Origin: Palsa-1150 sp036490515
GTDB lineage: Bacteria; Myxococcota_A; Polyangia; Polyangiales; Polyangiaceae
DNA: 64,000 bases
Assembly: GCA_036490515.1 (NCBI GenBank)
Contig: DASXDU010000001.1
Coordinates: 372,001 to 436,000 of the forward strand
Direction: 5' to 3'
The position numbers and the translations under genes were made by a program. Positions 36,600-44,846 of this stretch are shown here, piece by piece (position 1 is the first letter of the stretch; every line of letters starts with the position of its first letter). Under the pieces are notes generated by a model that did no database searches, was not told the origin of the DNA, and saw only the letters and a program-made list of their open reading frames with translations.

Positions 36600-38000
36600 T
36601 CACACCCGGGCGATCGCGCGCCGCGAGATCGACGCGAACCGCAGGGCGAGCGCCGTGCTCACGCCGACGAGGCCCGCAGTGAGGCCCCACCACATGCCCG
36701 GAGCGCCGAGGTGCAGGGCGAAGCCGAAGGTGAGGGCGACGGGGAAGCCCACGAACCAGTGCGCGACGACGTTGGCGAGGAAGGGGAAGCGGACGTCGCC
36801 CGCGCCGCGCAGGGCGCCCGCGGCGACGGCCTGGACCCCGTCGAAGAGCTGGAAGAGCGCGGCGATGCGCACGAGATCGACGCCGATGGCGATGACGCGC
36901 GGATCGCTCGTGAAGGCCGAGACGAGGAAGCGCGGGAAGGCGAGGAACACGATCGCGCCGACGCTCATGACCGCCGCGCCCAGGCCGATGCCGAGGACGC
37001 CCGCCGGCCGCGCCGATCGCCCTGCGCCGACCGCGTTCCCCACGCGAACCGCGGTCGCGCCGCTCACGCCGAGCGCGCCCATGAACGTGAAGGACGCCAT
37101 GCCGATGGCCACCTGGTGCGCGGACGCGACCTCCGGCCCGAGGACGCCCGAGAGCAGCGCGACCAGCGAGAAGATGCCCATCTCGGCGAGCATCTGGAAG
37201 CCCGTCGGCAGGCCGAGGCGGTAGACCTCTCGGAGAGGTACGTCCTGCGTCGCGCCCTTCCGCGCTTCGTGCCCCGCGCCCTTTGCCGCGGCCACGGGCG
37301 CGTCCTTCGGACGGTACGCGAGCGCGGCCATCGCCGTGAACGCGAGGAGGACGACGCACGAGATGCTGAACGCGATGCCCCCGCCGAGGGCGCCGAGCGC
37401 CGGCAGGCCGACGGGCCGCAGCCCGACTGCGACCAGCGCGCCGTCGCCGCGGACGAGCAGGTTGCTCGCGAAGACGTTGACGAAGTTGGCGGCGAGGCTC
37501 CCGAGGAGGGCCGGCCGCGTCGTGCCGTGCGCCTGGAGGAACGTCTTGGTCGAGAGAAAGACGAGCATCGCCCCGAAGCCGGGCGACTGCCCGAGGAGGT
37601 AGAGCCGGACCCGCGCCACGACCGCGGGATCGACGCCGAGCGGCGCGAGGCCCAGGGTCACCACGAACCCGGCCGCGACGCACGGCACCCAGAGCAGGAG
37701 CGCCGCCTTCAGGTTGGCCACGAGGCACCGCCACGCCCGCCCGTGGTCGCCCGCGCCGATGGCCTGCGCCGCCATCGGCTCGAGCGCGGTCGTCACGCCC
37801 ATCGCGACGACGATCGACGCGAAGCCGAGCGACCGTCCCATCCCGGCGCCCGCGAGATCGTCGACCGACACGCGGCCGAGAACCGCCGTGTCGACGAGTG
37901 CCATCGAGATGAGGCCGACCTGCGCGAGCGCGATCGGCAGCGCCAGGCGAACGAGCGTTCGAAGCTCGCCCGCCGTGGACGGGGGCGCGACGTCGCTCAT
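36600..38000 (-). CDS. MATE-family efflux transporter
   Basis: 466 residues, about twelve membrane segments in two related halves. The MATE signature appears early (ALPIALAQVGLISMALVDTAVLGRVS) and again in the second half (LGLPTGFQMLAEMGIFSLVALLSG). Cation-coupled export of drugs or metabolites is the family role; the substrate cannot be told. The central loop (about 225-245) is charged and Ala/Gly-rich. Confidence 0.93.
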   Translation of the reverse strand: MSDVAPPSTAGELRTLVRLALPIALAQVGLISMALVDTAVLGRVSVDDLAGAGMGRSLGFASIVVAMGVTTALEPMAAQAIGAGDHGRAWRCLVANLKAALLLWVPCVAAGFVVTLGLAPLGVDPAVVARVRLYLLGQSPGFGAMLVFLSTKTFLQAHGTTRPALLGSLAANFVNVFASNLLVRGDGALVAVGLRPVGLPALGALGGGIAFSISCVVLLAFTAMAALAYRPKDAPVAAAKGAGHEARKGATQDVPLREVYRLGLPTGFQMLAEMGIFSLVALLSGVLGPEVASAHQVAIGMASFTFMGALGVSGATAVRVGNAVGAGRSARPAGVLGIGLGAAVMSVGAIVFLAFPRFLVSAFTSDPRVIAIGVDLVRIAALFQLFDGVQAVAAGALRGAGDVRFPFLANVVAHWFVGFPVALTFGFALHLGAPGMWWGLTAGLVGVSTALALRFASISRRAIARV

Positions 38001-38039
38001 CCGCGCGCCTCGGGCACGCGGACCGTCACGTTCGACACT

Positions 38040-39212
38040 TCAGCGCGCGGCCTCGAAGAGACCGGCCGCGCCCATGCCGCCGCCGATGCACATCGTGACG
38101 ATGCCGTAGCGGCCCCCGCGGCGCCGGAGCTCGTGGAGCACGGTCGCTGTGAGCTTGGCGCCGGTGCACCCGAGCGGGTGGCCGAGGGCGATCGCGCCGC
38201 CGTGGACGTTCAGCCGGTCCCTGGGGATCTCGAGGGTGCGCTGCACGTAGACCGACTGGCTCGCGAACGCCTCGTTCAGCTCGACGACGTCGACGTCGGA
38301 GAGCTTGAGGCCCGTCTTTGCGAGGAGCTTTCGCACCGCGGGGATCGGGCCGATGCCCATGATGGCCGGGTCGACGCCCGCCGTGGCGAACGCGCGGAAC
38401 CAGCCGAGGGGCTTCACGCCGAGGGCGTCTGCCCTGGCCTTGCTCATGACGAGCGCGGCAGCGGCGCCGTCGGACAGCGGCGACGCGTTGCCTGCCGTGA
38501 CGGTCCCGTCCTTCGCGAACGCGGGCTTGAGCGACGCGAGCCCCTCGAGCGTCGTGTCCGCGCGGACCAGCTCGTCCCTCTCGAAGGTGACGCCGACGTG
38601 CTTGCCGTCCTCGAAGCGCGTCGCCTTCACCGGGACGATCTCGTCCTTGAAGGCGCCGGCTTTCTGGGCGGCGGCCGCCTTCTGCTGGCTCTCGAGCGCG
38701 AAGGCGTCCTGGTCGGCACGGGAGATCGAGAATTTCTTCGCGACGTTCTCCGCCGTGATGCCCATGGGCGTGTAGACCTCGGCGCAGCGACGCATCGCCT
38801 CGGGCGAGGCGCTCAGCTTGTTGCCGGTCATCGGCACCATCGTCATCGACTCGACGCCGCCCGCGACGACGATGTCGTTGACGCCCGTCGCGATGGCGCC
38901 CGCGGCCATCGCGATCGCCTGCAGGCCGCTCGAGCAGAACCGGTTGATGGTCACGCCCGCCGACTCGATCGGCAGGCCACCGAGGAGGCCGACGACGCGC
39001 GCCACGTTGAGGCCCTGCTCGCCCTCGGGCATCGCGCAGCCGAGGACGAGGTCCTCGACGTCCGCGGCCTTCACCTGCGGGAGGCGCGCCATCAGCGCGG
39101 CCACGACCTGCCCCGCCAGCTCGTCGGGACGCGTCTGTGCGAGCGTCCCCTTGTGGGCCCGACCGACGGCCGAGCGCACGGCGTCGGCGATCACGATGTT
39201 GTCGATCATCAT
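38040..39212 (-). CDS. fadA: Acetyl-CoA C-acyltransferase (thiolase)
   Basis: 390 residues. Last step of beta-oxidation. Acyl-enzyme Cys93 in RFCSSGLQAI; the His and second Cys are in NVHGGAIALGHPLGCTGA and CIGGGMGAAG. GNASPLSDGAAA and the usual VELNEAFA loop are intact. In many bacteria this gene is just downstream of the two-domain hydratase/dehydrogenase gene; here that gene (fadN) is on the same strand but about 6 kb upstream. The 5' leader lies against a purine-only repeat. Confidence 0.95.
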   Translation of the reverse strand: MMIDNIVIADAVRSAVGRAHKGTLAQTRPDELAGQVVAALMARLPQVKAADVEDLVLGCAMPEGEQGLNVARVVGLLGGLPIESAGVTINRFCSSGLQAIAMAAGAIATGVNDIVVAGGVESMTMVPMTGNKLSASPEAMRRCAEVYTPMGITAENVAKKFSISRADQDAFALESQQKAAAAQKAGAFKDEIVPVKATRFEDGKHVGVTFERDELVRADTTLEGLASLKPAFAKDGTVTAGNASPLSDGAAAALVMSKARADALGVKPLGWFRAFATAGVDPAIMGIGPIPAVRKLLAKTGLKLSDVDVVELNEAFASQSVYVQRTLEIPRDRLNVHGGAIALGHPLGCTGAKLTATVLHELRRRGGRYGIVTMCIGGGMGAAGLFEAAR

Positions 39213-39229
39213 GGGTTGCCTCGAGAAGC

Positions 39230-39325
39230 GAGAGGGAGAGGGAGAGGGAGAGGGAGAGGGAGAGGGAGAGGGAGAGGGAGAGGGAGAGGGAGAGGGAGAG
39301 GGAGAGGGAGAGGGAGAGGGAGAAA
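39230..39325. repeat. 96-base purine-only tract, (GAGAGG)n, in the fadA leader
   Basis: About 15 to 16 copies of the hexamer GGGAGA with no pyrimidine from 39230 to 39325, beginning 18 bases before the fadA start codon (leftward gene). A looser purine-rich stretch continues to about 39374. Read on the fadA strand it is CT-rich. Such mirror-repeat purine tracts can form triplex DNA and are prone to slippage. Confidence 0.95.
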
Positions 39326-39407
39326 CAGGAAGGTCAGAAGATCAGAAGGGGAGAGGGAGGGGGAGGGAGAGGGGGACGAGAGGCCAATAGCACGGGGGCG
39401 GGGGGCT

Positions 39408-39872
39408 TCACTCCGGGGGCTTGGTCCGGATGAACTGTTCGAAGACGACGAGGGTAACCTCGGTTGCGTCGCCGACCTCCTTCAGGATGCGCTTCACGCG
39501 CGGCCAGTCGAGGGCGGCCTTGCCGGTGCCGGGACGGAGGAGCCCGACACGCGCGACGCCGTCCTTCGCGGCGAGCTCCACGAGGCGCGTGGCGGCCCGG
39601 GTGAGCGACCCGAGCTTGGCCTTCTTCGTCTCGTCGTCCTGGAGGACGAGGGCGTAGACGTGCTCGTCCCCTTCCGCGAACGCGACGACGTCGCCGAGGG
39701 CGAGAGCCTTCTCGGCCGCGCGCGTGGCCAGCGTGGCCTCCAGCCCCGGCCAGCGTTTCTTGAACGCGACCGCCACGCCGGCGTCCATCGTGCCGCGTGC
39801 GTTGCTCCCGAAGGCGTAGGCGCGGAGGCCGTCGGTGTTGAGGAGGTCCCCTTTGACGAAGGTGGCGGGCAT
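39408..39872 (-). CDS. Macro-domain protein (TARG1/DarG-like)
   Basis: 154 residues from the ATG at 39872. Resembles the macro-domain branch of TARG1/OARD1 and DarG, which remove ADP-ribose from targets or hydrolyse O-acetyl-ADP-ribose: FVKGDLLNTDG at the start, then GTMDAGVAVAFKKRWPGLEA (compare the MGKGIALxFKKxFP loop) and the C-terminal LDWPRVKRILKEV and VTLVVFEQF. No DNA ADP-ribosyltransferase (DarT) is next to it. The frame stays open upstream through the 42-bp array to 40472, but the array leaves several frames open, so a repeat-bearing N-terminal extension is unproven. Confidence 0.8.
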   Translation of the reverse strand: MPATFVKGDLLNTDGLRAYAFGSNARGTMDAGVAVAFKKRWPGLEATLATRAAEKALALGDVVAFAEGDEHVYALVLQDDETKKAKLGSLTRAATRLVELAAKDGVARVGLLRPGTGKAALDWPRVKRILKEVGDATEVTLVVFEQFIRTKPPE

Positions 39873-39960
39873 GGGAAGGGTGGGACTCTGCTTCGCGTGC
39901 CGCGCGACTGCAACTGGTCCCTTTCGAGCGGCCCTCCGTGGGGACGGGCGAGGCACACGG

Positions 39961-40430
39961 GCCGAGGAGGCGCGTCTCGCATGGGACGGGCGAGGTACAG
40001 GGGCCGAGGAAGCGCGCCTCGCGTGGGACGGGCGAGGGACAGGAGCCGAGGAAGCGCGCCTCGCGTGGGACGGGCGAGGGACAGGGGCCGAGGACGCGGG
40101 CCTCGGGTGGGACGGACGAAGGACAGGGGCCGAGGAAGCAGGCCTCGGGTGGGACGGACGAAGGACAGGGGCCGAGGAAACGGGCCTCGCGCGGGACGGG
40201 CGAAGGACAGGGGCCGAGGAAGCGCGCCTCGCGTGGGACGAGCGAGGGACGGGGGCCGAGGAAGCGTGCTTCGCACGGGACGAGCGAGGTACAGGGGCCG
40301 AGGAAGCGCGCCTCGCGTGGGACGGGCGAGGGACAGGGGCCGAGGAAGCGCGCCTCGCGTGGGACGGGCGAGGGACAGGAGCCGAGGAAGCGCGCCTCGC
40401 GTGGGACGGGCGAGGGACAGGGGTCGAGGA
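39961..40430. repeat. Tandem array 2: exact 42-bp period, 12 cores
   Basis: The core GCCGAGGA (once GTCGAGGA) recurs at 39961, 40003, 40045 and every 42 bases to 40423, with no indel. Edges with partial similarity reach about 39930 and 40465. Each unit holds CGAGG-aagcgcg-CCTCG, a hairpin with a 7-base loop. Several frames are open on both strands; the minus frame that continues into the macro-domain gene reads 14-residue units of type SHARRASSAPVPRP. Same period as array 1, 12 kb away, but a different sequence. Confidence 0.95.
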
Positions 40431-40551
40431 AGCGCGCCTCGCATGGGACGAGCGAGGGATGGACCCCTCCACGGGCCCCAGGGCTCAGTCCAAGAAGCCT
40501 TGTCCAACCGGCGAGCACACCCGACGTGCGTTCCGTGGTTTCATTACCGCG

Positions 40552-40656
40552 ATGTCAACGTTCGACGACGAGCTCCAGAGGGCGCTGGCAGCGAAGGGGA
40601 CCGTACGGGCGGATGCTGCCGGCGGGGTAGGTGCTCGTGCGTGGGCCGCCGCCTAG
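40552..40656 (+). CDS. Possible 34-residue peptide or gene remnant
   Basis: ATG at 40552, ends at TAG 40656. The first 20 residues (MSTFDDELQRALAAKGTV) are acidic-amphipathic and look protein-like, and GATGTCAACG has a plausible start context, but there is no good ribosome site. It is as likely the stump of a truncated gene as a real peptide. It points at the unknown operon and ends one base past that operon's last stop. Confidence 0.25.
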   Translation: MSTFDDELQRALAAKGTVRADAAGGVGARAWAAA

Positions 40657-41093
40657 GCTGCCGGCTTCGGGTTGCGGGGATCGATCAGAATGCGAAACCG
40701 AAGAGCGAGTGCTGCGCGAAGCTGCAACTCGAACTCCTTGCTGGCGACCTTGTGGTTGCTCTTGTACGGCTTGCCTGGCCGATTCATCCGGATCTCGGCG
40801 TGAGAGTCATTGTCTTCGAGCGGGTCGTCGGACGCGACGAACTCGTACCTGGCTCCGCCGCTGGAGACCATCGGACTTGGGAGGTCGCGCGGCACGATCA
40901 CCGCGATGCCGCCGTCTCCAGGGTGAATGGCTTGCGTAGGAACGGGTTGGTACTTTGACCGCGCCACGGACGTCCCCGGAACATCCAAAGCCGTCGGGTC
41001 TAGCGCCTCGCCGTCCACGTCCTGCTCCGCGATGCTCCTATAGAGCTGCTCGTCGGTGGGGATCGGCTCGTCAACCGCTCGCATTCTCGCCAT
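40653..41093 (-). CDS. Unknown protein, third gene of a three-gene overlapping unit
   Basis: 146 residues. No family recognised. N-terminal half acidic (EPIPTDEQLYRSIAEQDVDGE), the middle has a beta-like segment GDGGIAVIVPRDLPSP, the end is basic and helical (NHKVASKEFELQLRAALALR). The start lies 23 bases inside the end of the preceding gene. Soluble; no signal peptide or membrane segment. The leftward reading and the overlaps suggest it is made together with the two genes upstream. Confidence 0.65.
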   Translation of the reverse strand: MARMRAVDEPIPTDEQLYRSIAEQDVDGEALDPTALDVPGTSVARSKYQPVPTQAIHPGDGGIAVIVPRDLPSPMVSSGGARYEFVASDDPLEDNDSHAEIRMNRPGKPYKSNHKVASKEFELQLRAALALRFRILIDPRNPKPAA

Positions 41094-41733
41094 CACCGTC
41101 GACGAAGTCCCCGATAATCGCCAACGCTTCGGAGAGCCTTCCGTCGATTCGCCAAGCTTTCGATTCGGCGGACACACGGTCGGCGAGCAGCACCGTCGTG
41201 TCCCCGTCGGAATCGCACACGATGGTCCCGTAGCGACGGGAGGCTCCGCCCGCCGTGCGCTCCTGGCCCCGAAAGTAGAACGCGACCTCCCCCTGGGACG
41301 TCGTGACGACGCGCTCAGGGACGAGCTCCGCCGCCTTGATTGCTGCAACAACGCGCTCGGCGCTCTGGAATGCGATGTCGGCCACCTTTGCGCGGTGGCG
41401 AGCCCCCGGCGCGCGAAGCGTCGCAAGTGCTCCAGATAGCGCGTTCGCCGCTCGGTGCTGTGCAGGAGGAGGCGCGAGAAGTGCCGCAAGTGCGCCCACC
41501 CCGAGGACCAGCGCGGCGGAGGCGAGTCCAGCCGCGCTGGTGAGGCCGACGTGGATCGCGCCGTACAAAGCCACGGGTCGGGCGCCGCGCGTCGTGTATT
41601 TGACGAATATCGCTTGGTGTCGCCCTCCCTCGCGTTGATCCCGTTGCGGAGTGGGCCGAGCGCGCACGCTGGCCCCCGTCTGCGGGGCGTTGAGGTAGTG
41701 GCGATCGTCCGTCGCGGCTCCGCTACTCATCAT
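41071..41733 (-). CDS. Unknown membrane-anchored protein, second gene of the unit
   Basis: 220 residues. A cytoplasmic-looking basic N-terminus (1-50) is followed by one long or two short hydrophobic segments (about 54-88, ALYGAIHVGLTSAAGLASAA then VLGVGALAALLA). The C-terminal domain (about 105-215) has GEVAFYFRGQERTAGG and RRYGTIVCDSDGDTTVLLADR, a beta-rich pattern I have the impression of having seen in paired hypothetical proteins but cannot name. It overlaps the first gene by 4 bases (ATGA) and the third by 23. Confidence 0.7.
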   Translation of the reverse strand: MMSSGAATDDRHYLNAPQTGASVRARPTPQRDQREGGRHQAIFVKYTTRGARPVALYGAIHVGLTSAAGLASAALVLGVGALAALLAPPPAQHRAANALSGALATLRAPGARHRAKVADIAFQSAERVVAAIKAAELVPERVVTTSQGEVAFYFRGQERTAGGASRRYGTIVCDSDGDTTVLLADRVSAESKAWRIDGRLSEALAIIGDFVDGDGENASG

Positions 41734-42089
41734 GGAAGCTTCCCGCCCTTCGAGGCAGCCAGGGCGAGCGACTCATGGGTCTTGATCTGCTGGTCGAGCC
41801 AGCTGTGAAGAGCACGCGCGATATCCACGTCGATGATCGCGTCGACCTCCAACTCGCGCACGACACCTTCCTTGCTGACGCGTGACTCCAGAATCTCGTC
41901 GCCCAAGGTGCCGTCGTCATTCACTCCCTGCACGAGCTGCTGAGGGATGGGCAAGCGCTCGCTGAAGAAAGCGATGTGGATCAGGCCGCGCGGAGTCAGA
42001 CCGCCCCAGAGGCCGTCCACGTGGATCGTCCGAAACTGGGCGCTCTTGATAAAGTGGAACCGTACGCTGCTGGGCTTCTCGTCGGTCAT
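41730..42089 (-). CDS. Unknown soluble protein, first gene of the unit
   Basis: 119 residues from the ATG at 42089. Conserved-looking core: TIHVDGLWGGLTPRGLIHIAFF followed by SERLPIPQQ and a later DEILESRVSKEGVVRELEVDA. The 'GGxTPxGxIxxxFxSExxPIP' pattern looks like a real family of small bacterial proteins of unknown function that often accompany a small membrane protein, which is the case here. No catalytic motif visible. Codon use is ordinary but the DNA is less GC-rich than the backbone. Confidence 0.7.
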   Translation of the reverse strand: MTDEKPSSVRFHFIKSAQFRTIHVDGLWGGLTPRGLIHIAFFSERLPIPQQLVQGVNDDGTLGDEILESRVSKEGVVRELEVDAIIDVDIARALHSWLDQQIKTHESLALAASKGGKLP

Positions 42090-42469
42090 TGCGTTTGGGC
42101 TCCGTGACGGCATTGTGGACGCTGTACGCATGCCACCGAACCGCCCCCCGCTCAAGATACACGGCATACCTCGGCCGTGTCCCGTTTGCTTGAGCAGACA
42201 GAGGAGCGGCATATTCCCCGGGGGCCCTCCAGGTCGTCCGAATGGGTGACCTCAGGCAAGCCCCATGCGAGGAGACGCGATGGGAAGGGTACGCCCTTCG
42301 GGACGCCAACCACGTGGTGTGCCACGCGATCAGCCGCTAGAAGCGGCGCACCCTCGGGCTTCATCGAATCGGCATGCATGGATCGCGATCGGGCTGAACG
42401 TCGTGGCGAACGCGGTGCTTGTACTGGCGCGAGGGTAAGCCATGACCAGCCTTTGCTCGGCTAGGTACG
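42090..42469. other. 380-base gap without a supported gene
   Basis: Between the unknown operon and the PIN-like gene. Short open frames exist on both strands but none has a ribosome site or protein-like composition. Likely holds the promoter of the leftward unknown operon close to 42100-42150 and possibly decayed sequence. Confidence 0.5.
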
Positions 42470-43393
42470 TCACGACACTCCGAGGGCAGGTGCCTGCGCG
42501 AGGACGCGACGGGCGAAGTCGTCGAAGGACAGGACGAGCAGGCCGGTGCTCGCCCTCGTCGCGACCGCGGCGAAGTTCACGTCTTGCGTCACGAGGACGT
42601 CCGCGTACGCGGCATCTCGGAAGTGCGTGGCGTCCATCATGTCGGGCATCGCCTTGATCGACTTGTTGCTCGTCAGCTTCTTCTCCGTGTCCACGAAGAC
42701 GGAGAGGAACTTCGCCACGTAGAAGCTCTCCGCGTACCAGAACGTGGGCAGGTCGTCGGGACGCGGCCACGCCGTCGGCGCGATGCGAAGTCCCAGCTCC
42801 CTGGCGAGCTTGCGCATCTCCTGCTTCGCGAAGCCGCGAACGACCTTTGCCCAAGCGGTCGCGGCTTCGTCGTGGAACGTCTTGCGCCAATTGGGGACGG
42901 CCGCATCGAGCGCGGGGACGAGGGCAAGCCGCCTCGCGGCTTCTCGTTCAAGTTCTTCGTCCTTGTGCTGCCGCTGCATGTCGTGGAGCTGCTTCACGTG
43001 GTTGGGGTCCCGATGCATCGCGAGCGAGGTTGATAGGTCTATCCTCGTAGGGAACGCCTCCTTGAGCTTGAGTTTGCGGCCGAGGCGGAGTTCGAGCGGC
43101 TCGCGCTTGTGCTCATGAATGAGCACCCACTCCGAGCCGATGGCGAAGTAGAACTCGACGAGATCGGCGTAGGCGTCCGCCCCCTCCTCGTCGTAGACCT
43201 GCGTGAGCTCCCACCCGACAGGTTGTGTGACGACGAAGCGGACGTAGTCGAGGCGAGCGAGTCCGCGCATCGTCTTACGAAGCCTCTCGACTTCATCGGC
43301 CGCCAGCATGCCCGGAGGAGGCTTGAAGCAGTACCGCACGGCGTTGGCGTCGAGCAGGACCAGCGGCCGGGCGATCGAGTTGATCACGAACAT
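42470..43393 (-). CDS. Large PIN-like domain protein
   Basis: 307 residues. N-terminal strand LVLLDANAVRYCF and C-terminal PDMMDATHFRDAAYADVLVTQD supply the spaced acidic residues of a PIN-like nuclease; in between is a long charged helical region (about 110-215). The final VLVTQDVNFAAVA is the typical last PIN element. It is twice the size of VapC toxins and has no small antitoxin beside it, so it is not a classical TA toxin. RNA cleavage in stress or defence is a guess from the fold. Confidence 0.65.
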   Translation of the reverse strand: MFVINSIARPLVLLDANAVRYCFKPPPGMLAADEVERLRKTMRGLARLDYVRFVVTQPVGWELTQVYDEEGADAYADLVEFYFAIGSEWVLIHEHKREPLELRLGRKLKLKEAFPTRIDLSTSLAMHRDPNHVKQLHDMQRQHKDEELEREAARRLALVPALDAAVPNWRKTFHDEAATAWAKVVRGFAKQEMRKLARELGLRIAPTAWPRPDDLPTFWYAESFYVAKFLSVFVDTEKKLTSNKSIKAMPDMMDATHFRDAAYADVLVTQDVNFAAVATRASTGLLVLSFDDFARRVLAQAPALGVS

Positions 43394-43950
43394 GAGTCCG
43401 ACGTACGCCTCGTGTTCGGCCGGTGCAACCGCGGGCGCTGTCGCCCCGAGGCAGGGTGCAAGCTCCAGAACGGTGTGGTGCCCGCACTTTGAGCCTCATC
43501 GTGAGAGCAAGCCGTGCACCTCGTGGATGATGACCTTGTACAGGACGACGCGCGCCGCTCAGCGCAAGCCGGGGTGTGGGGCACCGGGGTCACGTCGTCC
43601 GTCGTGCGAGCACACCGCGGAGCCGCGCGACCTCGCCCGAGCGAAGAGCGAGCAGCGCGCGCAGTCGCTTCGCTTCGTTCTCGACGCTCCGGCACCTACG
43701 CTCCCATGCCATGGCGCGCAGTCCCGGCGGCGCGGTCCACGGAGGCGCCCGGGATGCTCGGCGATCGGTGGCATCGCGACGAAGGGCTCTACCGTCGGGG
43801 TCGGCTCGTCGTGCTCGTCGCGGGATGGCGGCGGGCGTTCCCAGGGCGGTCGCTCGCAATTGGCCAGGGTATCGGTCGGTTTCACTGGCGTTCGGTCCTT
43901 TCTCCTCGTCCTCGATTGCGCTCGGGACGTCCTTGGGCTGCACTCTGCGC
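43394..43950. other. 557-base divergent spacer without a supported gene
   Basis: Lies between the leftward PIN-like gene and a rightward unknown gene, so it should contain both promoters. A 17-residue stop-bounded fragment on the minus strand near 43505-43550 reads VVLYKVIIHEVHGLLSR, which looks like a protein C-terminus, but it has no start or N-terminus: possibly a gene stump. An inverted pair AGCGAAG/CTTCGCT lies near 43640-43675. Confidence 0.45.
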
Positions 43951-44637
43951 ATGCCGTCGAAGCCTCGTCCCTCGCGCTCGCCCGACGAGCTGCGCCGCGC
44001 CTCTGTCCACGTCTTCCACGAGCTGGAGATGTTGCTGGGCATCCCGTTGCGGATGGCTCGTCGCCCGGAGGACGTCACGAAGTGGGCGCTGCTCGAATCG
44101 TTCCTCATCCACGCGCGCGCGCTGCATCACTTCCTCTGGCCCGCGGGGCGAAAGGATGACGACGACGTCCTCGCCCGTGACTTCTTCGGCGGGACGTGGC
44201 CCAACGCTCCCGCGGAGCCGACGAGCGCCGCGATGGTCAAGCTCCGCGACGACGCGAACAAGTACATCGCGCATGTCAGCTATCGGCGTCCCGACCCAGG
44301 TGGAGAGAAGGAATGGGACATCACCGGGATCGCGGACGAGTTCCGCGCCTCCTTCGATTGCTTCAGAGCCGACGTGCCTTCTACGCTCCTCGACGACAGA
44401 TGGCGCAAAGTGCTTCCTGGTCGACCGAACGTCCCGATCGTGGGATCCACCACTAACGCGGCGGTGGGCGTCGAGTACTTCACCCCGCCGCTTCGGAAGA
44501 TCGATGTCACGCAACTCAACGCGGTCTCGTCGTCGGTCCTGCGCGGGCCGTTGCCGGGGTCGACGACCGATCCACTCGCCGGACGCGCGTACCGCGACCC
44601 CGACGACCCGGACCCGTGGGGTACGTCGGGGTCGTGA
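43951..44637 (+). CDS. Unknown helical protein
   Basis: 228 residues. The first 120 are helical with ELEMLLGIPLRMARRP and ALLESFLIHARALHHFLW, a hydrophobic helix plus His/Arg pattern like HEPN-type and similar small helical families; later VKLRDDANKYIAHVSYRR. The C-terminal 80 residues are Pro/Asp-rich and look disordered. A HEPN RxxxxH-type catalytic motif is not clear, so I do not assign it. No obvious ribosome site; the start was chosen because good protein sequence begins there. Confidence 0.6.
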   Translation: MPSKPRPSRSPDELRRASVHVFHELEMLLGIPLRMARRPEDVTKWALLESFLIHARALHHFLWPAGRKDDDDVLARDFFGGTWPNAPAEPTSAAMVKLRDDANKYIAHVSYRRPDPGGEKEWDITGIADEFRASFDCFRADVPSTLLDDRWRKVLPGRPNVPIVGSTTNAAVGVEYFTPPLRKIDVTQLNAVSSSVLRGPLPGSTTDPLAGRAYRDPDDPDPWGTSGS

Positions 44638-44645
44638 CGGCGGCT

Positions 44646-44846
44646 TCACGGCCGCTCCCGCGAGGCGCGCTTCAGGAGCACCATCGCCCTCTCCAGAACC
44701 AACGGGAGCGCGGCCGTCACGCGTCCGTTGAAGGTGAGGACGGCCATGCGCCCAACGAGCTTGAAGTCGAGCGGGACGAGCTGCGGTCCTTCGCCGACGC
44801 GAGCAGAGGTCGTGAGCACCGGCGCCGTCTCGCGTTCGTCGCTCAT
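44646..44846 (-). CDS. Unknown 66-residue protein
   Basis: Begins MSDERETAPVLTT. Ends with a short hydrophobic-basic helix (AALPLVLERAMVLLKRASRERP). It overlaps the 93-residue gene upstream by four bases (ATGA), so the two are co-translated. The middle GRMAVLTFNGRVTAALPL looks like two strands and a helix. No family recognised. Convergent with the helical protein gene, 8 bases apart. Confidence 0.55.
   Translation of the reverse strand: MSDERETAPVLTTSARVGEGPQLVPLDFKLVGRMAVLTFNGRVTAALPLVLERAMVLLKRASRERP

Noticed and set aside
39408..39872. DarTG toxin-antitoxin system
   Set aside because: The macro domain resembles the antitoxin side but no DarT-like ADP-ribosyltransferase frame was found within 3 kb on either side.
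39961..40430. CRISPR array or insertion-sequence ends
   Set aside because: Unit repeats fully with no spacer; no transposase or flanking target duplication seen.
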